Program-made: the position numbers and the translations under genes | Part shown: positions 1 to 6,845 of the stretch, piece after piece | Position numbering within the stretch: position 1 is the first letter of the stretch | Layout of the letters: every line of letters begins with the position of its first letter | Origin: Plesiocystis pacifica SIR-1 | Lineage (GTDB): Bacteria > Myxococcota_A > Polyangia > Nannocystales > Nannocystaceae | Reading direction: 5' to 3' | NCBI RefSeq assembly: GCF_000170895.1 | Contig: NZ_ABCS01000059.1 | Location: 1 to 62,564 of the forward strand | DNA length: 62,564 bases | The notes under the pieces: model-generated | Databases searched by the model: none | What the model was told of the DNA's origin: nothing | What the model saw: only the letters and a program-made list of their open reading frames with translations

Positions 1-198
1 CAGGGACCCCTCCCGCCGAGCGGCCTGCTCGGGGTTCGCAAGTTGAATGCTGGGATCTCGAACGAGTTGCGCCTGGCTCCCTGACGCCCGCCGCAGGGGT
101 CGAGCCACCGCCCAAGGTCTTCACAGCAGTGGTTGGAGAACCCCGCCGCATGCAGCACGGGCTCTTGGAACCCCAAAAAGCGGGACCCCAAAATTAGT
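1..198. other. left edge, no gene seen
   Basis: I see no convincing gene. A small perfect hairpin (6-bp arms, 5-nt loop) lies at 16-32. Open frames through this stretch are antisense shadows of the minus-strand gene to the right. Confidence 0.5.
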
Positions 199-235
199 TT
201 GGCGGAGATGAGGACCAATCCCTCATCCCCGCCAA
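199..235 (-). terminator. intrinsic terminator of the first minus-strand gene
   Basis: A stem of about 15 bp with one or two mismatches and a 6-nt loop starts 24 bp past the stop codon of the minus-strand gene at 259-1266. On the minus strand it is followed by a short T run, ACTAATTTTGG. Stem and position fit Rho-independent termination; the T run is weak. Confidence 0.6.
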
Positions 236-258
236 CGGGGCCCTCGATGGCCGCAGCC

Positions 259-1266
259 TCAGGGAGCCTTGGGCGGCGGCGCGGTCGTCGTCGTCGTCGT
301 CGTCGTCGGCAGCGGGCTGGCCTCGACGGCGTTGGCGGCCTCGGCCTCGCGGATGCGGGCGAGCTCGGCCTTGGCGGCGGGGCGCAGGGTGGTCCAGGCG
401 AAGTCGTGGATGTCGAGGAGGTCCAAGGGCGCGTGGCCGAGGGACTCGAGCTCGGCGTAGACGGCCTTGGCGACGTCGAGGTAGCGCTGGTAGCCGGTCT
501 CGTCCGGGCGCTTGGGCGGGTTGAAGCGGGCCCGGATGATCTTGCCCTGGGTCGAGAGGACGCTGGGGCGCACGCACATGTGGTGCTTGGGCGCCAGCAG
601 GGCGAGGGGGGCGGACACGACCTGCCACGAGGTCGCGGGGCCGCGGGAGCTGACCAGGGCGGCCTGGAAGGGGCGGACCGTGGCCTCGTGGGGGTGCTTG
701 GCCATCGAGGTGAGGATGGTCGTCAGCTCCTGGGTGGGCCGGGTCTTCTTGAGGTTGTTGAGCTGGGCGCTCGGGACCAGGTCCGTGCCCTGGAGCACCT
801 TGATCAGGCGATCGAGGGCCTCTTGGTGGTTGCCGGCGGCGTTGAACTTGGCGAGATCGTCGGGGTTGAGGAGGTCTCGGGCCTCGGTGATCGCGGCGTT
901 GCGGTGACGCTTGAGCCGGCGGCCAGTGCCGCGGTGCTTCTTTTGCCAGGCCTCGCCCGTGAACCCGCCGGGGTACTCCTCGAGCAGGAGCAGCAGCTGG
1001 TGGCCGACGGTGGGCAGGATCTCTTTGTGCTTGGTGGTGGCCGCACGGACCTCGGCGCGGAGCCGGGTGGCCGAGCCGTCGCCGGGGGCGACGGTCGGGA
1101 CCATCAGCTCGTAGTAGCCCTTCTTGAACACGCGAACTTCGCCGTCGGCGAAGCGAAAGGCACGCTTCTCGTCGCGCTCCCACAGGAACACGGCGACGCC
1201 CCACCTCTCGCGTTTGGTGTGGCGGTATAGCGTATCCAGGTCGATTTCATTCTCGTCGACGTCCAT
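259..1266 (-). CDS. hypothetical protein, possible DUF3553-like N-terminus
   Basis: A 335-residue protein I do not recognise with certainty. Residues 17-50 (WGVAVFLW, RFADGEVRVFKKGY) have the alternating hydrophobic and aromatic pattern of a small SH3/Tudor-like barrel such as DUF3553; this is a weak resemblance. The middle is helical and basic. A second region near residues 215-300 contains MCVRPSVLS and DIHDFAWTTL. The C-terminus is a run of eight Thr encoded by a GTC/GAC microsatellite, followed by a short Pro-rich tail. There is no signal peptide or membrane segment. ATG 1266 is chosen because AAAGAGAG lies just upstream; the frame stays open further upstream, but those codons lack a ribosome site. 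A consensus promoter lies about 160 bp upstream. Confidence 0.6.
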   Translation of the reverse strand: MDVDENEIDLDTLYRHTKRERWGVAVFLWERDEKRAFRFADGEVRVFKKGYYELMVPTVAPGDGSATRLRAEVRAATTKHKEILPTVGHQLLLLLEEYPGGFTGEAWQKKHRGTGRRLKRHRNAAITEARDLLNPDDLAKFNAAGNHQEALDRLIKVLQGTDLVPSAQLNNLKKTRPTQELTTILTSMAKHPHEATVRPFQAALVSSRGPATSWQVVSAPLALLAPKHHMCVRPSVLSTQGKIIRARFNPPKRPDETGYQRYLDVAKAVYAELESLGHAPLDLLDIHDFAWTTLRPAAKAELARIREAEAANAVEASPLPTTTTTTTTAPPPKAP

Positions 1267-1428
1267 GGGCTCTCTTTGCGCTGGGGGCAGACTTTGGTGT
1301 CGGGAGCGAATCGTGGGGGAGGCCGGGTGCTCGCGACGATGGACGACGCTCGACATCAACGCGGAGGTGCCGGCGAGGGCACGTTTTCGGATGATGAGCG
1401 CCGCCAAAAGCGGCTTTGGTGAAGCGCA

Positions 1429-1457
1429 AATATAAACTTCGTTCGTCAGTCTGGCAA
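1429..1457 (-). promoter_or_regulatory. sigma-70 promoter for the gene at 259-1266
   Basis: On the minus strand TTGCCA (1452-1457) is separated by exactly 17 bp from TATATT (1429-1434). This predicts a start near 1422 and an untranslated leader of about 155 nt. The rest of the 1267-1562 gap holds nothing else I can support. Confidence 0.6.
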
Positions 1458-1562
1458 GCGCGCCTCGCGGCGTAGGCGCAGAGGCCCTGGCACCACACAG
1501 AGGTCCAGGAGGCGAGATCTCACCTCCCGGGTGCATCCGAGCTTTGGCGCTAAGCTCCAGCC

Positions 1563-2867
1563 ATGAACGCGCCTCGGGTCCGGTTCTACTTCGACTTCTC
1601 CTGCCCCTACGCCTACGTGGCGTCGACCCTGGTCGAGGCCATGGCGGAGCGCGCGGGGGCCGAGCTCGACGTGCGGCCAATCCTGCTCGGAGGCGTGTTC
1701 CGGGCCCGTTCGACACCCCAGAATCTGTCCGAGGTGCTCCCGCCCGCGAAGGCCCGTCACAACTTCGCGGACATGCAGCGCCAGGCCGCGCTGGCGGGTG
1801 TGCCCTTGCGCATGCCGAGCGGGCACCCCTTGCGCACGGTCGAGGCTCTGCGCGCTCTGCTCGTGGTCGGCGAGCCCTACCTGAAGCTCGCGCGTCATTT
1901 TTTTCACGCCTACTGGGCCGAGGGCGAGGCGATCAGCGAGGAGGCCGTGCTGCGCAGGGTGCTCGCCGCCGCCGGGCACGAGCCGGACCCGATCCTCGCC
2001 AAGATCGCCACGCCGGAGGTCAAGGCCGAGCTGCGCGCGCGGACCGACGAGGCGATCGAGGCCGGGGTGTTCGGGGTCCCGACCTTCGTCGTCGAGGACG
2101 GGAAGCCCAACGGGCTGTACTGGGGGGTCGACCGCATGGCGATGGTCGAGGCGCGGCTGCGCGAGGCGAGCGGGGTCGGGGCGCCCGAGGAGGCGCAGGT
2201 CGATCCGCAGGCGCCCGCTCGGGGCGTGGACATCTTCTTCGACTACTCGAGCCCCTTCGCCTACCTGGGCTGCCACCTCGCCGAGGTGCGCCTGGGTGAC
2301 GCGGCGCGCTGGCGGCCCATGCTGCTCGGCGCGGTGTTCAAGTCCGTCGGCACCGTCAACGTGCCCCTGTTCACCTTCCACGAGACCAAGCGCCGCCACG
2401 CCTCCCTCGATCTTCAGCGCCAGGCCGCGGCCATGGGCGCGCCCTACCAATTCCCGACCCGCTTCCCCATGAACACGGTGCTCGCCCTGCGCATGACCCT
2501 GGCGGCCGACCGCGACGCGCAGATCCTCGATCACGCCGAGGGCCGCCGCTTTGTCCACGCGATCTTCCGGGCCTACTGGGCCGAGGACCGGGACATCTCC
2601 GACCCCGAGGTGCTCGCGGGCATCGCCGACGACTGCGGCCTCGACGGGGCCGCGCTGGTGGCCGCGGCGACGCACCAACCAATCAAGGACGCCCTGCGCG
2701 AGTCCACGGGCGCGGCCATCGACGCCGGCGTGTTTGGGGCGCCGAGCTTCGTCGTCGACACGCCCGCGGGCCCCGAGCTGTTTTGGGGCGCCGACCGCCT
2801 CGAGCTCGCCGAGCGCGTGGCTCGGGGCGACGACAGCCTCGCGGTCATGGGCGGAGGCCAAGGATGA
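1563..2867 (+). CDS. tandem-domain DsbA-family (2-hydroxychromene-2-carboxylate isomerase-like) protein
   Basis: 434 residues forming two copies of the DsbA/kappa-GST fold found in HCCA isomerases. Copy 1 begins VRFYFDFSCPYAYV near residue 5 and copy 2 begins VDIFFDYSSPFAYL near residue 223. Both contain the ILLGGVF / MLLGAVF strand, an AYWAE segment, and the cis-Pro region GVFGVPTFVV / GVFGAPSFVV. HCCA isomerases are glutathione-dependent enzymes of naphthalene-type ring degradation and are usually one domain of about 200 residues, so this is a fused duplication. The active-site position reads S-C-P in copy 1 and S-S-P in copy 2. Start ATG 1563 has only a weak ribosome site. A dienelactone hydrolase is encoded convergently next door, which may suggest aromatic catabolism (inference). 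Confidence 0.85.
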   Translation: MNAPRVRFYFDFSCPYAYVASTLVEAMAERAGAELDVRPILLGGVFRARSTPQNLSEVLPPAKARHNFADMQRQAALAGVPLRMPSGHPLRTVEALRALLVVGEPYLKLARHFFHAYWAEGEAISEEAVLRRVLAAAGHEPDPILAKIATPEVKAELRARTDEAIEAGVFGVPTFVVEDGKPNGLYWGVDRMAMVEARLREASGVGAPEEAQVDPQAPARGVDIFFDYSSPFAYLGCHLAEVRLGDAARWRPMLLGAVFKSVGTVNVPLFTFHETKRRHASLDLQRQAAAMGAPYQFPTRFPMNTVLALRMTLAADRDAQILDHAEGRRFVHAIFRAYWAEDRDISDPEVLAGIADDCGLDGAALVAAATHQPIKDALRESTGAAIDAGVFGAPSFVVDTPAGPELFWGADRLELAERVARGDDSLAVMGGGQG

Positions 2868-3031
2868 GCGGGCACGGGGCGGGCACGGCCCGGGCGCGCC
2901 GCACGACCTGCGCGATCGTGGGCGGGGTCGTGGCCCTCGGCACGCCCGAGTCGACTCAGCCGCAGCCCTGGCGCGAGGCCCTCGAGGCCCTGCCCGGGCC
3001 CTTCGAGGCGATCACCTCCGCTTACTCCTGA
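2864..3031 (+). CDS. possible 55-residue small ORF
   Basis: This ORF overlaps the stop of the preceding gene by ATGA, a common translational-coupling arrangement, and ends 10 bp inside the 3' end of the convergent hydrolase gene. The product is Arg/Ala-rich at its start and contains AIVGGVVALGTPES and EALPGPFEAITSAYS. I recognise no family. It could be a gene remnant or chance. Its support is only the overlap and the lack of another gene in this 150-bp gap. Confidence 0.2.
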   Translation: MSGHGAGTARARRTTCAIVGGVVALGTPESTQPQPWREALEALPGPFEAITSAYS

Positions 3032-3708
3032 GCGGGCCCGCTGGCGAAGAACTCGAGGCTCCGGGCCAGGGCGAGGGCCGAGGCGACGGGCTCGAAGGCG
3101 CCGCGGTGGTCGCAGTTGAAGCCGTGGCCGGCGTCGTACTCGTGGATCTCGATGCGCGGGTATCGAGCGCCGATCTCGTGGACCTTCTCGATGGGAAAGG
3201 AGGCGTCGTCCTTGCCGACGTGCATCATCAGGGGGACGCGCGGCCCCTCGTCGACGTAGTTGACGATGCGGCTGCCGTAGTAGCTGACCGCCCGATCGAT
3301 GCCCTCCATGCGCGCGGCGGCCAGCCACACCACCGCGCCGCCCCAGCAGTAGCCGACGACGTCGAGGGGCCCGTCGGCGAGGCCCGGCTGCGCTCGGAGG
3401 TGGCTCGCGGCCGCGTCGAGGTCTGCGAGCACGCCGCTGAGCTCGAGCTTGCCGACGAGCTCGCGCCCGCGGGTCACGTCGGCCTTGTCGTAGCCGAGCT
3501 CGAGGCCGGACTCGATGCGGTCGAAGAAGGCCGGCGCGATGGCGGTGTAGCCGGCCGCGGCGAAGCGAGCCGTGACGGCCTGGATGTGCCGGTTGACGCC
3601 GAAGATCTCCTGCACGACGACGACTCCGCCCTTGGGATCCCCGAGGGGATCGACCCGGAGCGCCTCGAACTCGTGCCCATCACTCGCGCGCAGCTTGACC
3701 TTGCCCAT
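3022..3708 (-). CDS. dienelactone hydrolase family protein
   Basis: A cytoplasmic alpha/beta hydrolase of 228 residues, the normal size for the family. The nucleophile is Cys121 in GYCWGG. The family's Asp and His fit Asp168 (GKDD) and His195 (DAGHGF). The N-terminal GGVVVVQEIFGVNRHI is the typical first strand with the Glu that tunes the thiol. Dienelactone hydrolases open lactones in the modified ortho-cleavage pathway, but many homologues have unknown substrates. ATG 3708 is preferred over the upstream GTG because the fold starts directly after it. It is convergent with the DsbA-like gene and shares strand with the sigma-54 activator upstream, whose stop is 77 bp away. Confidence 0.88.
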   Translation of the reverse strand: MGKVKLRASDGHEFEALRVDPLGDPKGGVVVVQEIFGVNRHIQAVTARFAAAGYTAIAPAFFDRIESGLELGYDKADVTRGRELVGKLELSGVLADLDAAASHLRAQPGLADGPLDVVGYCWGGAVVWLAAARMEGIDRAVSYYGSRIVNYVDEGPRVPLMMHVGKDDASFPIEKVHEIGARYPRIEIHEYDAGHGFNCDHRGAFEPVASALALARSLEFFASGPAQE

Positions 3709-3785
3709 ACCGCTCAGCGTGGGTCTACGATCGCCCACTTGGACCCAGGATGTCCAGGGGAGATGGCGCCCGAGCGACGCCTGGC

Positions 3786-5396
3786 TCAGCGCGGGCGCTG
3801 GATGCCGAGGGCGCGCATGCGCGAGGCGAGGGTGTTCGGGTTGAGCTCCAGCAGCTCAGCGGCGCCGCCCGGCCCCGACACCTTCCAGCGACACTGCCGC
3901 AATGCCGCGAGGATGTTCTCGCGCACCCGCGCTTGCATCTGGGCGTCGCTGAGGATCTCTTTGCTGTCGCCCTGCGCGGGGGCGCGCTCGAGCACGGGCG
4001 AGGGCTCTGCCGGTGCGCCGAGCTCGAAGTGCAGGCGATCGCCAGACGCGAGGATCATCGCTCGCTCGATCACGTTTTGTAGCTCGCGGACGTTGCCGGG
4101 CCAGTCGTAGGCCTGGAGCTGCTGGAGGTCCCGCTGGCGCAGGCGCGGGGCGGCGCTTCGCATGCGTCGCTGGCCCTGCTCGATGAAGTGCGCGGCGAGG
4201 GCTGGGATGTCGCGCTTGCGCTCGCGCAGGGGCGGGACGCGGATCGGGAACACCGACAGGCGGTAGTAGAGGTCCTCGCGGAAGCGGCCGGCGCGGACCT
4301 CCGCGAGCAGGTCGCGGTTGGTCGCCGCGATCACCCGCACGTCGACCTCGCGGACGTGATCCTCGCCCACGCGGGAGTACTCCCCCGCTTGCAGCACGCG
4401 CAGCAGCTTGCCCTGGAGGGCCAGGGGGATCTCGCCGATCTCGTCGAGGAAGAGCGTGCCCCCGTCGGCGACTCGGAAGCGGCCGGCTCGCTCCCGCGCG
4501 GCCCCGGTGAAGGCTCCCTTGGCGTGGCCGAAGAACTCGCTCTCGAACAGCTGGTGGGGGATCGAGGCGCAGTTGACCCGGACGAGGGCGCGCTCGCTGC
4601 GGGGGCTGCGTTGGTGGATGGCGCAGGCGACGAGCTCCTTGCCCGTGCCCGACTCGCCGGCGATCAGCACGCTCGCGTCCGTCGCCGCGACCAGCTCGAG
4701 CTGGCGCAAGACCTGGCGGATCGCCGGGCTGTCGCCGACGATCCCCGAGCGCGACTGGGTCTGGGCCAGGTGCTCGCGCAGGTAGTCGCGCTCGAGCTCG
4801 AGGCGCTGGCGCAGCTCGTCGAGCTCGGCGAGGGTCCGGGCGTTGGCCAGCGCGACCGCGGCATGATCCGCGAAGGTCCGCAGCCAGCCAAAGCCCTCCT
4901 CGTCGATGGGCGTCCGACTGAACACGCCGAGCAGCCCGAGCTGCTCGTCTCGAAAGATCAGCGGCTGCCCGGCGAAGCTGCGCAGCCCCTCGCGCGCGGC
5001 CCAGTCGCGGTCGACGAGCCAGTCCCGCTGGCCCTCGATGGCCAGGAGCTCGGGGGCGCCGGTCTGGCCGATGCGCCCGATCTTGCGGACGCCGAGGGGG
5101 AAGCGACGGAAGCGACCGGTGAGCGTGGACCAGTCGGCGTCGGGGTCGACGCGAGAACAGCCCGCGCTGGCGACGAGGTGCATGCAGGTCTCGCGGTCGC
5201 GGCACTCGTGGCGCAGGCGGCAGTCCGAGCAGATGTCTCCGGGCCCGCGCAGCCAGATCCGCGCGAGGGCGACGCCCGGCTGCTTGGACAGCTGCGAGAC
5301 GATGCTCTGGAGGACCTCGGCAGGGGGGCGGACCTGCGCGACGTCGAGGCTGATCTGCTGGAGGGCGCGGAAGTCCACCTTCGTTAGATTTAGCAA
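3786..5396 (-). CDS. sigma-54-dependent transcriptional activator with GAF sensor domain
   Basis: 536 residues. Residues about 15-190 form a GAF-type sensor containing a Cys cluster (CSDC, ECRDRETCMHLV). A short helical linker follows. The AAA+ domain spans about 225-450, with Walker A GESGTGKE (Lys near 253), the sigma-54-contact loop GAFTGA, Walker B GGTLFLDEIGE and the arginine-finger region FREDLYYRL. The C-terminus is a Fis-type helix-turn-helix (ending NPNTLASRMRALGI). Such proteins use ATP to remodel sigma-54 RNA polymerase. The gene is divergent from the DUF1348/hydrolase pair, and a -24/-12 promoter lies in front of those genes. The start shown is TTG; GTG at 5378 is an alternative. 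The ligand is unknown. Confidence 0.92.
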   Translation of the reverse strand: MLNLTKVDFRALQQISLDVAQVRPPAEVLQSIVSQLSKQPGVALARIWLRGPGDICSDCRLRHECRDRETCMHLVASAGCSRVDPDADWSTLTGRFRRFPLGVRKIGRIGQTGAPELLAIEGQRDWLVDRDWAAREGLRSFAGQPLIFRDEQLGLLGVFSRTPIDEEGFGWLRTFADHAAVALANARTLAELDELRQRLELERDYLREHLAQTQSRSGIVGDSPAIRQVLRQLELVAATDASVLIAGESGTGKELVACAIHQRSPRSERALVRVNCASIPHQLFESEFFGHAKGAFTGAARERAGRFRVADGGTLFLDEIGEIPLALQGKLLRVLQAGEYSRVGEDHVREVDVRVIAATNRDLLAEVRAGRFREDLYYRLSVFPIRVPPLRERKRDIPALAAHFIEQGQRRMRSAAPRLRQRDLQQLQAYDWPGNVRELQNVIERAMILASGDRLHFELGAPAEPSPVLERAPAQGDSKEILSDAQMQARVRENILAALRQCRWKVSGPGGAAELLELNPNTLASRMRALGIQRPR

Positions 5397-5400
5397 CTCA

Positions 5401-5434
5401 TCGTTGGATCAAACGAATTCATGAAATCCAACGA
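5401..5434. promoter_or_regulatory. dyad, probable activator-binding site
   Basis: Perfect 9-bp inverted arms TCGTTGGAT (5401-5409) and ATCCAACGA (5426-5434) flank a 16-bp spacer. The site lies just before the start codon of the sigma-54 activator gene and about 95 bp upstream of the predicted start of the divergent operon, where enhancer-type sites for these regulators are usually found. Confidence 0.5.
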
Positions 5435-5487
5435 CCTTGAAATATGGCCAAGCCACTGAAATCACTTTGTTTTCTGGGTTTTCTGGG

Positions 5488-5503
5488 TGGGCCTGGCCTT
5501 GCT
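5488..5503 (+). promoter_or_regulatory. sigma-54 type -24/-12 promoter
   Basis: TGG at 5488-5490 and TTGCT at 5499-5503, separated by 8 bp, match the TGG-N8-TTGC pattern of sigma-54 promoters. The divergent gene encodes a sigma-54 activator. Predicted initiation is near 5513, which leaves only a few nucleotides before ATG 5517, so either the transcript is almost leaderless or translation starts elsewhere. Confidence 0.5.
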
Positions 5504-5516
5504 CTGTCTCCCAGGC

Positions 5517-5990
5517 ATGAGCGCCTCGTTCTCTCTCACGCCTCCATTCACCGAGGCCATCGCCCTCCAAAAAGTCCGCCTGGCCGAGGACGCGTGGAAC
5601 TCCCGCGACGTCCAGCGGGTGACCCTCGCCTACTCCCCCGACAGCCGCTGGCGCAACCGCAGCGAGTTCTTCCGCGGCCGCGAAGCCATCGCGGAATTTC
5701 TGACGCGCAAGTGGTCCCAAGAGCTCGACTACCGGCTCATCAAGGAGCTGTGGGCCTACGGCCCGTCGCGCATCGCGGTGCGCTTCGCCTACGAGTGGCG
5801 CGACGCGAAGGGGCAGTGGTTCCGGGCCCACGGCAACGAGAACTGGGCCTTCGACGACGAGGGCCTGATGCGCTGGCGCCAGGCCAGCATCAACGACGTC
5901 CCGATCGCCGAGCACGAGCGGCGTTTCGACTGGCCCGCGCCCGGGCGCCGGCCCGACGGGCACCCCGGCTTGAGCGAGCTCGGGCTCTGA
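5517..5990 (+). CDS. nuclear transport factor 2-like / DUF1348 family protein
   Basis: 157 residues of the NTF2-like cone fold. The family signature is clear: LAEDAWNSRD near residue 20, YSPDSRWRNRSEFF near 35-50, REAIAEFLTRKW, and AYEWRDAKGQWFRAHGNENW near 95-115. DUF1348 proteins are small soluble proteins of unknown function, sometimes resembling SnoaL-type isomerases. ATG 5517 is chosen over a GTG 30 bp upstream because the family begins with about 15 residues before the first helix. It is first in a two-gene unit with the isochorismatase-like gene 48 bp downstream, apparently under sigma-54 control. Confidence 0.85.
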   Translation: MSASFSLTPPFTEAIALQKVRLAEDAWNSRDVQRVTLAYSPDSRWRNRSEFFRGREAIAEFLTRKWSQELDYRLIKELWAYGPSRIAVRFAYEWRDAKGQWFRAHGNENWAFDDEGLMRWRQASINDVPIAEHERRFDWPAPGRRPDGHPGLSELGL

Positions 5991-6038
5991 TCGCTGACTC
6001 TGACCTCTGACCTCCTCCGCACCCAAGAAAGCACGACC

Positions 6039-6773
6039 ATGACCACCCACGAGACCCCATCGACCTTCGTCACCCTGACCACCCGCGAAGACCTCGGCCT
6101 GCCCCGCCCGGGCGTGACCCTCGACCCGGCGCGCACGGCCATCGTCATCATCGACCCTCAAAACGACTTCCTGAGCCCCGACGGCGTGGCCTGGGGCGTG
6201 GTCGGAGCGAGCGTCACCGAGAACCGGACCGTCGAGAACATCGAGGCGCTGTTCGAGGTCGGCCAGCGCCTGCAGGTGCCGGTGTTCGTGTCGCCGCACT
6301 ACTACTACGCCCACGATCACCAGTGGCTCATCGAGGGCGCGCTCGAGAAGCTGATGCACGACATCCAGATGTTCGACCGCAAGGGCGCCCTGAGCCTCGA
6401 GGGCTTCGAGGGCTCGGGCGCGGACTGGCTCGAGCGCTACGAGCCCTTCATCGCCGGCGACAACGTCGTGGTCACGACCCCGCACAAGGTCTACGGCCCG
6501 GAGACCAACGACCTGGTCTTGCAGCTGCGCAAGCGCGGGATCACGACGGTCTTGCTCGGGGGCATGTCGGCCAACCTGTGCACGGAGTCCCACATGCGCG
6601 AGCTGATCGAGCAGGGCTTCGAGGTGGGCGTCGTCGCCGACGCGACGGCGGGCGCTCGGACCCCGGCGGGTGATGCCTACGCCGCCGCGCTCACCAACTT
6701 CCACTACATCGCCAGCGCGGTGGTCAGTACCGAAGAGGCCGTCGCCGGCCTCGAGCGAGCCTTCGCCCGCTGA
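6039..6773 (+). CDS. isochorismatase-family cysteine hydrolase
   Basis: 244 residues. The catalytic triad of the family is visible as Asp39 (IIDPQNDF), Lys150 (TPHKVYG) and Cys181 (GMSANLCTES). The non-proline cis-peptide region GGMSAN just before the Cys is also present. Members hydrolyse isochorismate, nicotinamide, N-carbamoyl compounds or ureido acids; the long insertion SPHYYYAHDHQW near residue 90 does not decide the substrate. It is co-transcribed with the DUF1348 gene and ends at a strong bidirectional terminator. The pair plus the divergent activator look like a dedicated inducible detoxification or catabolic unit (inference). Confidence 0.88.
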   Translation: MTTHETPSTFVTLTTREDLGLPRPGVTLDPARTAIVIIDPQNDFLSPDGVAWGVVGASVTENRTVENIEALFEVGQRLQVPVFVSPHYYYAHDHQWLIEGALEKLMHDIQMFDRKGALSLEGFEGSGADWLERYEPFIAGDNVVVTTPHKVYGPETNDLVLQLRKRGITTVLLGGMSANLCTESHMRELIEQGFEVGVVADATAGARTPAGDAYAAALTNFHYIASAVVSTEEAVAGLERAFAR

Positions 6774-6787
6774 GCCAGTGGAGACCC

Positions 6788-6827
6788 AAAAGAGCCCCGA
6801 GCGTCTTTCGAGGCTCGGGGCTCTTTT
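6788..6827. terminator. bidirectional intrinsic terminator
   Basis: Perfect 15-bp inverted arms (6788-6802 and 6813-6827), GC-rich in the stem and ending in AAAA/TTTT, lie between the convergent hydrolase and protease genes. They fit termination in both directions. Confidence 0.85.
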
Positions 6828-6845
6828 AGGGGCTCAGCGGCCTCG

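Noticed and set aside
194..1230. Large open frames on the plus strand opposite the first gene, including a Gly/Val-rich 365-residue frame
   Set aside because: In very GC-rich DNA the antisense frames of real genes stay open. The translations lack domains and mirror the minus-strand gene.
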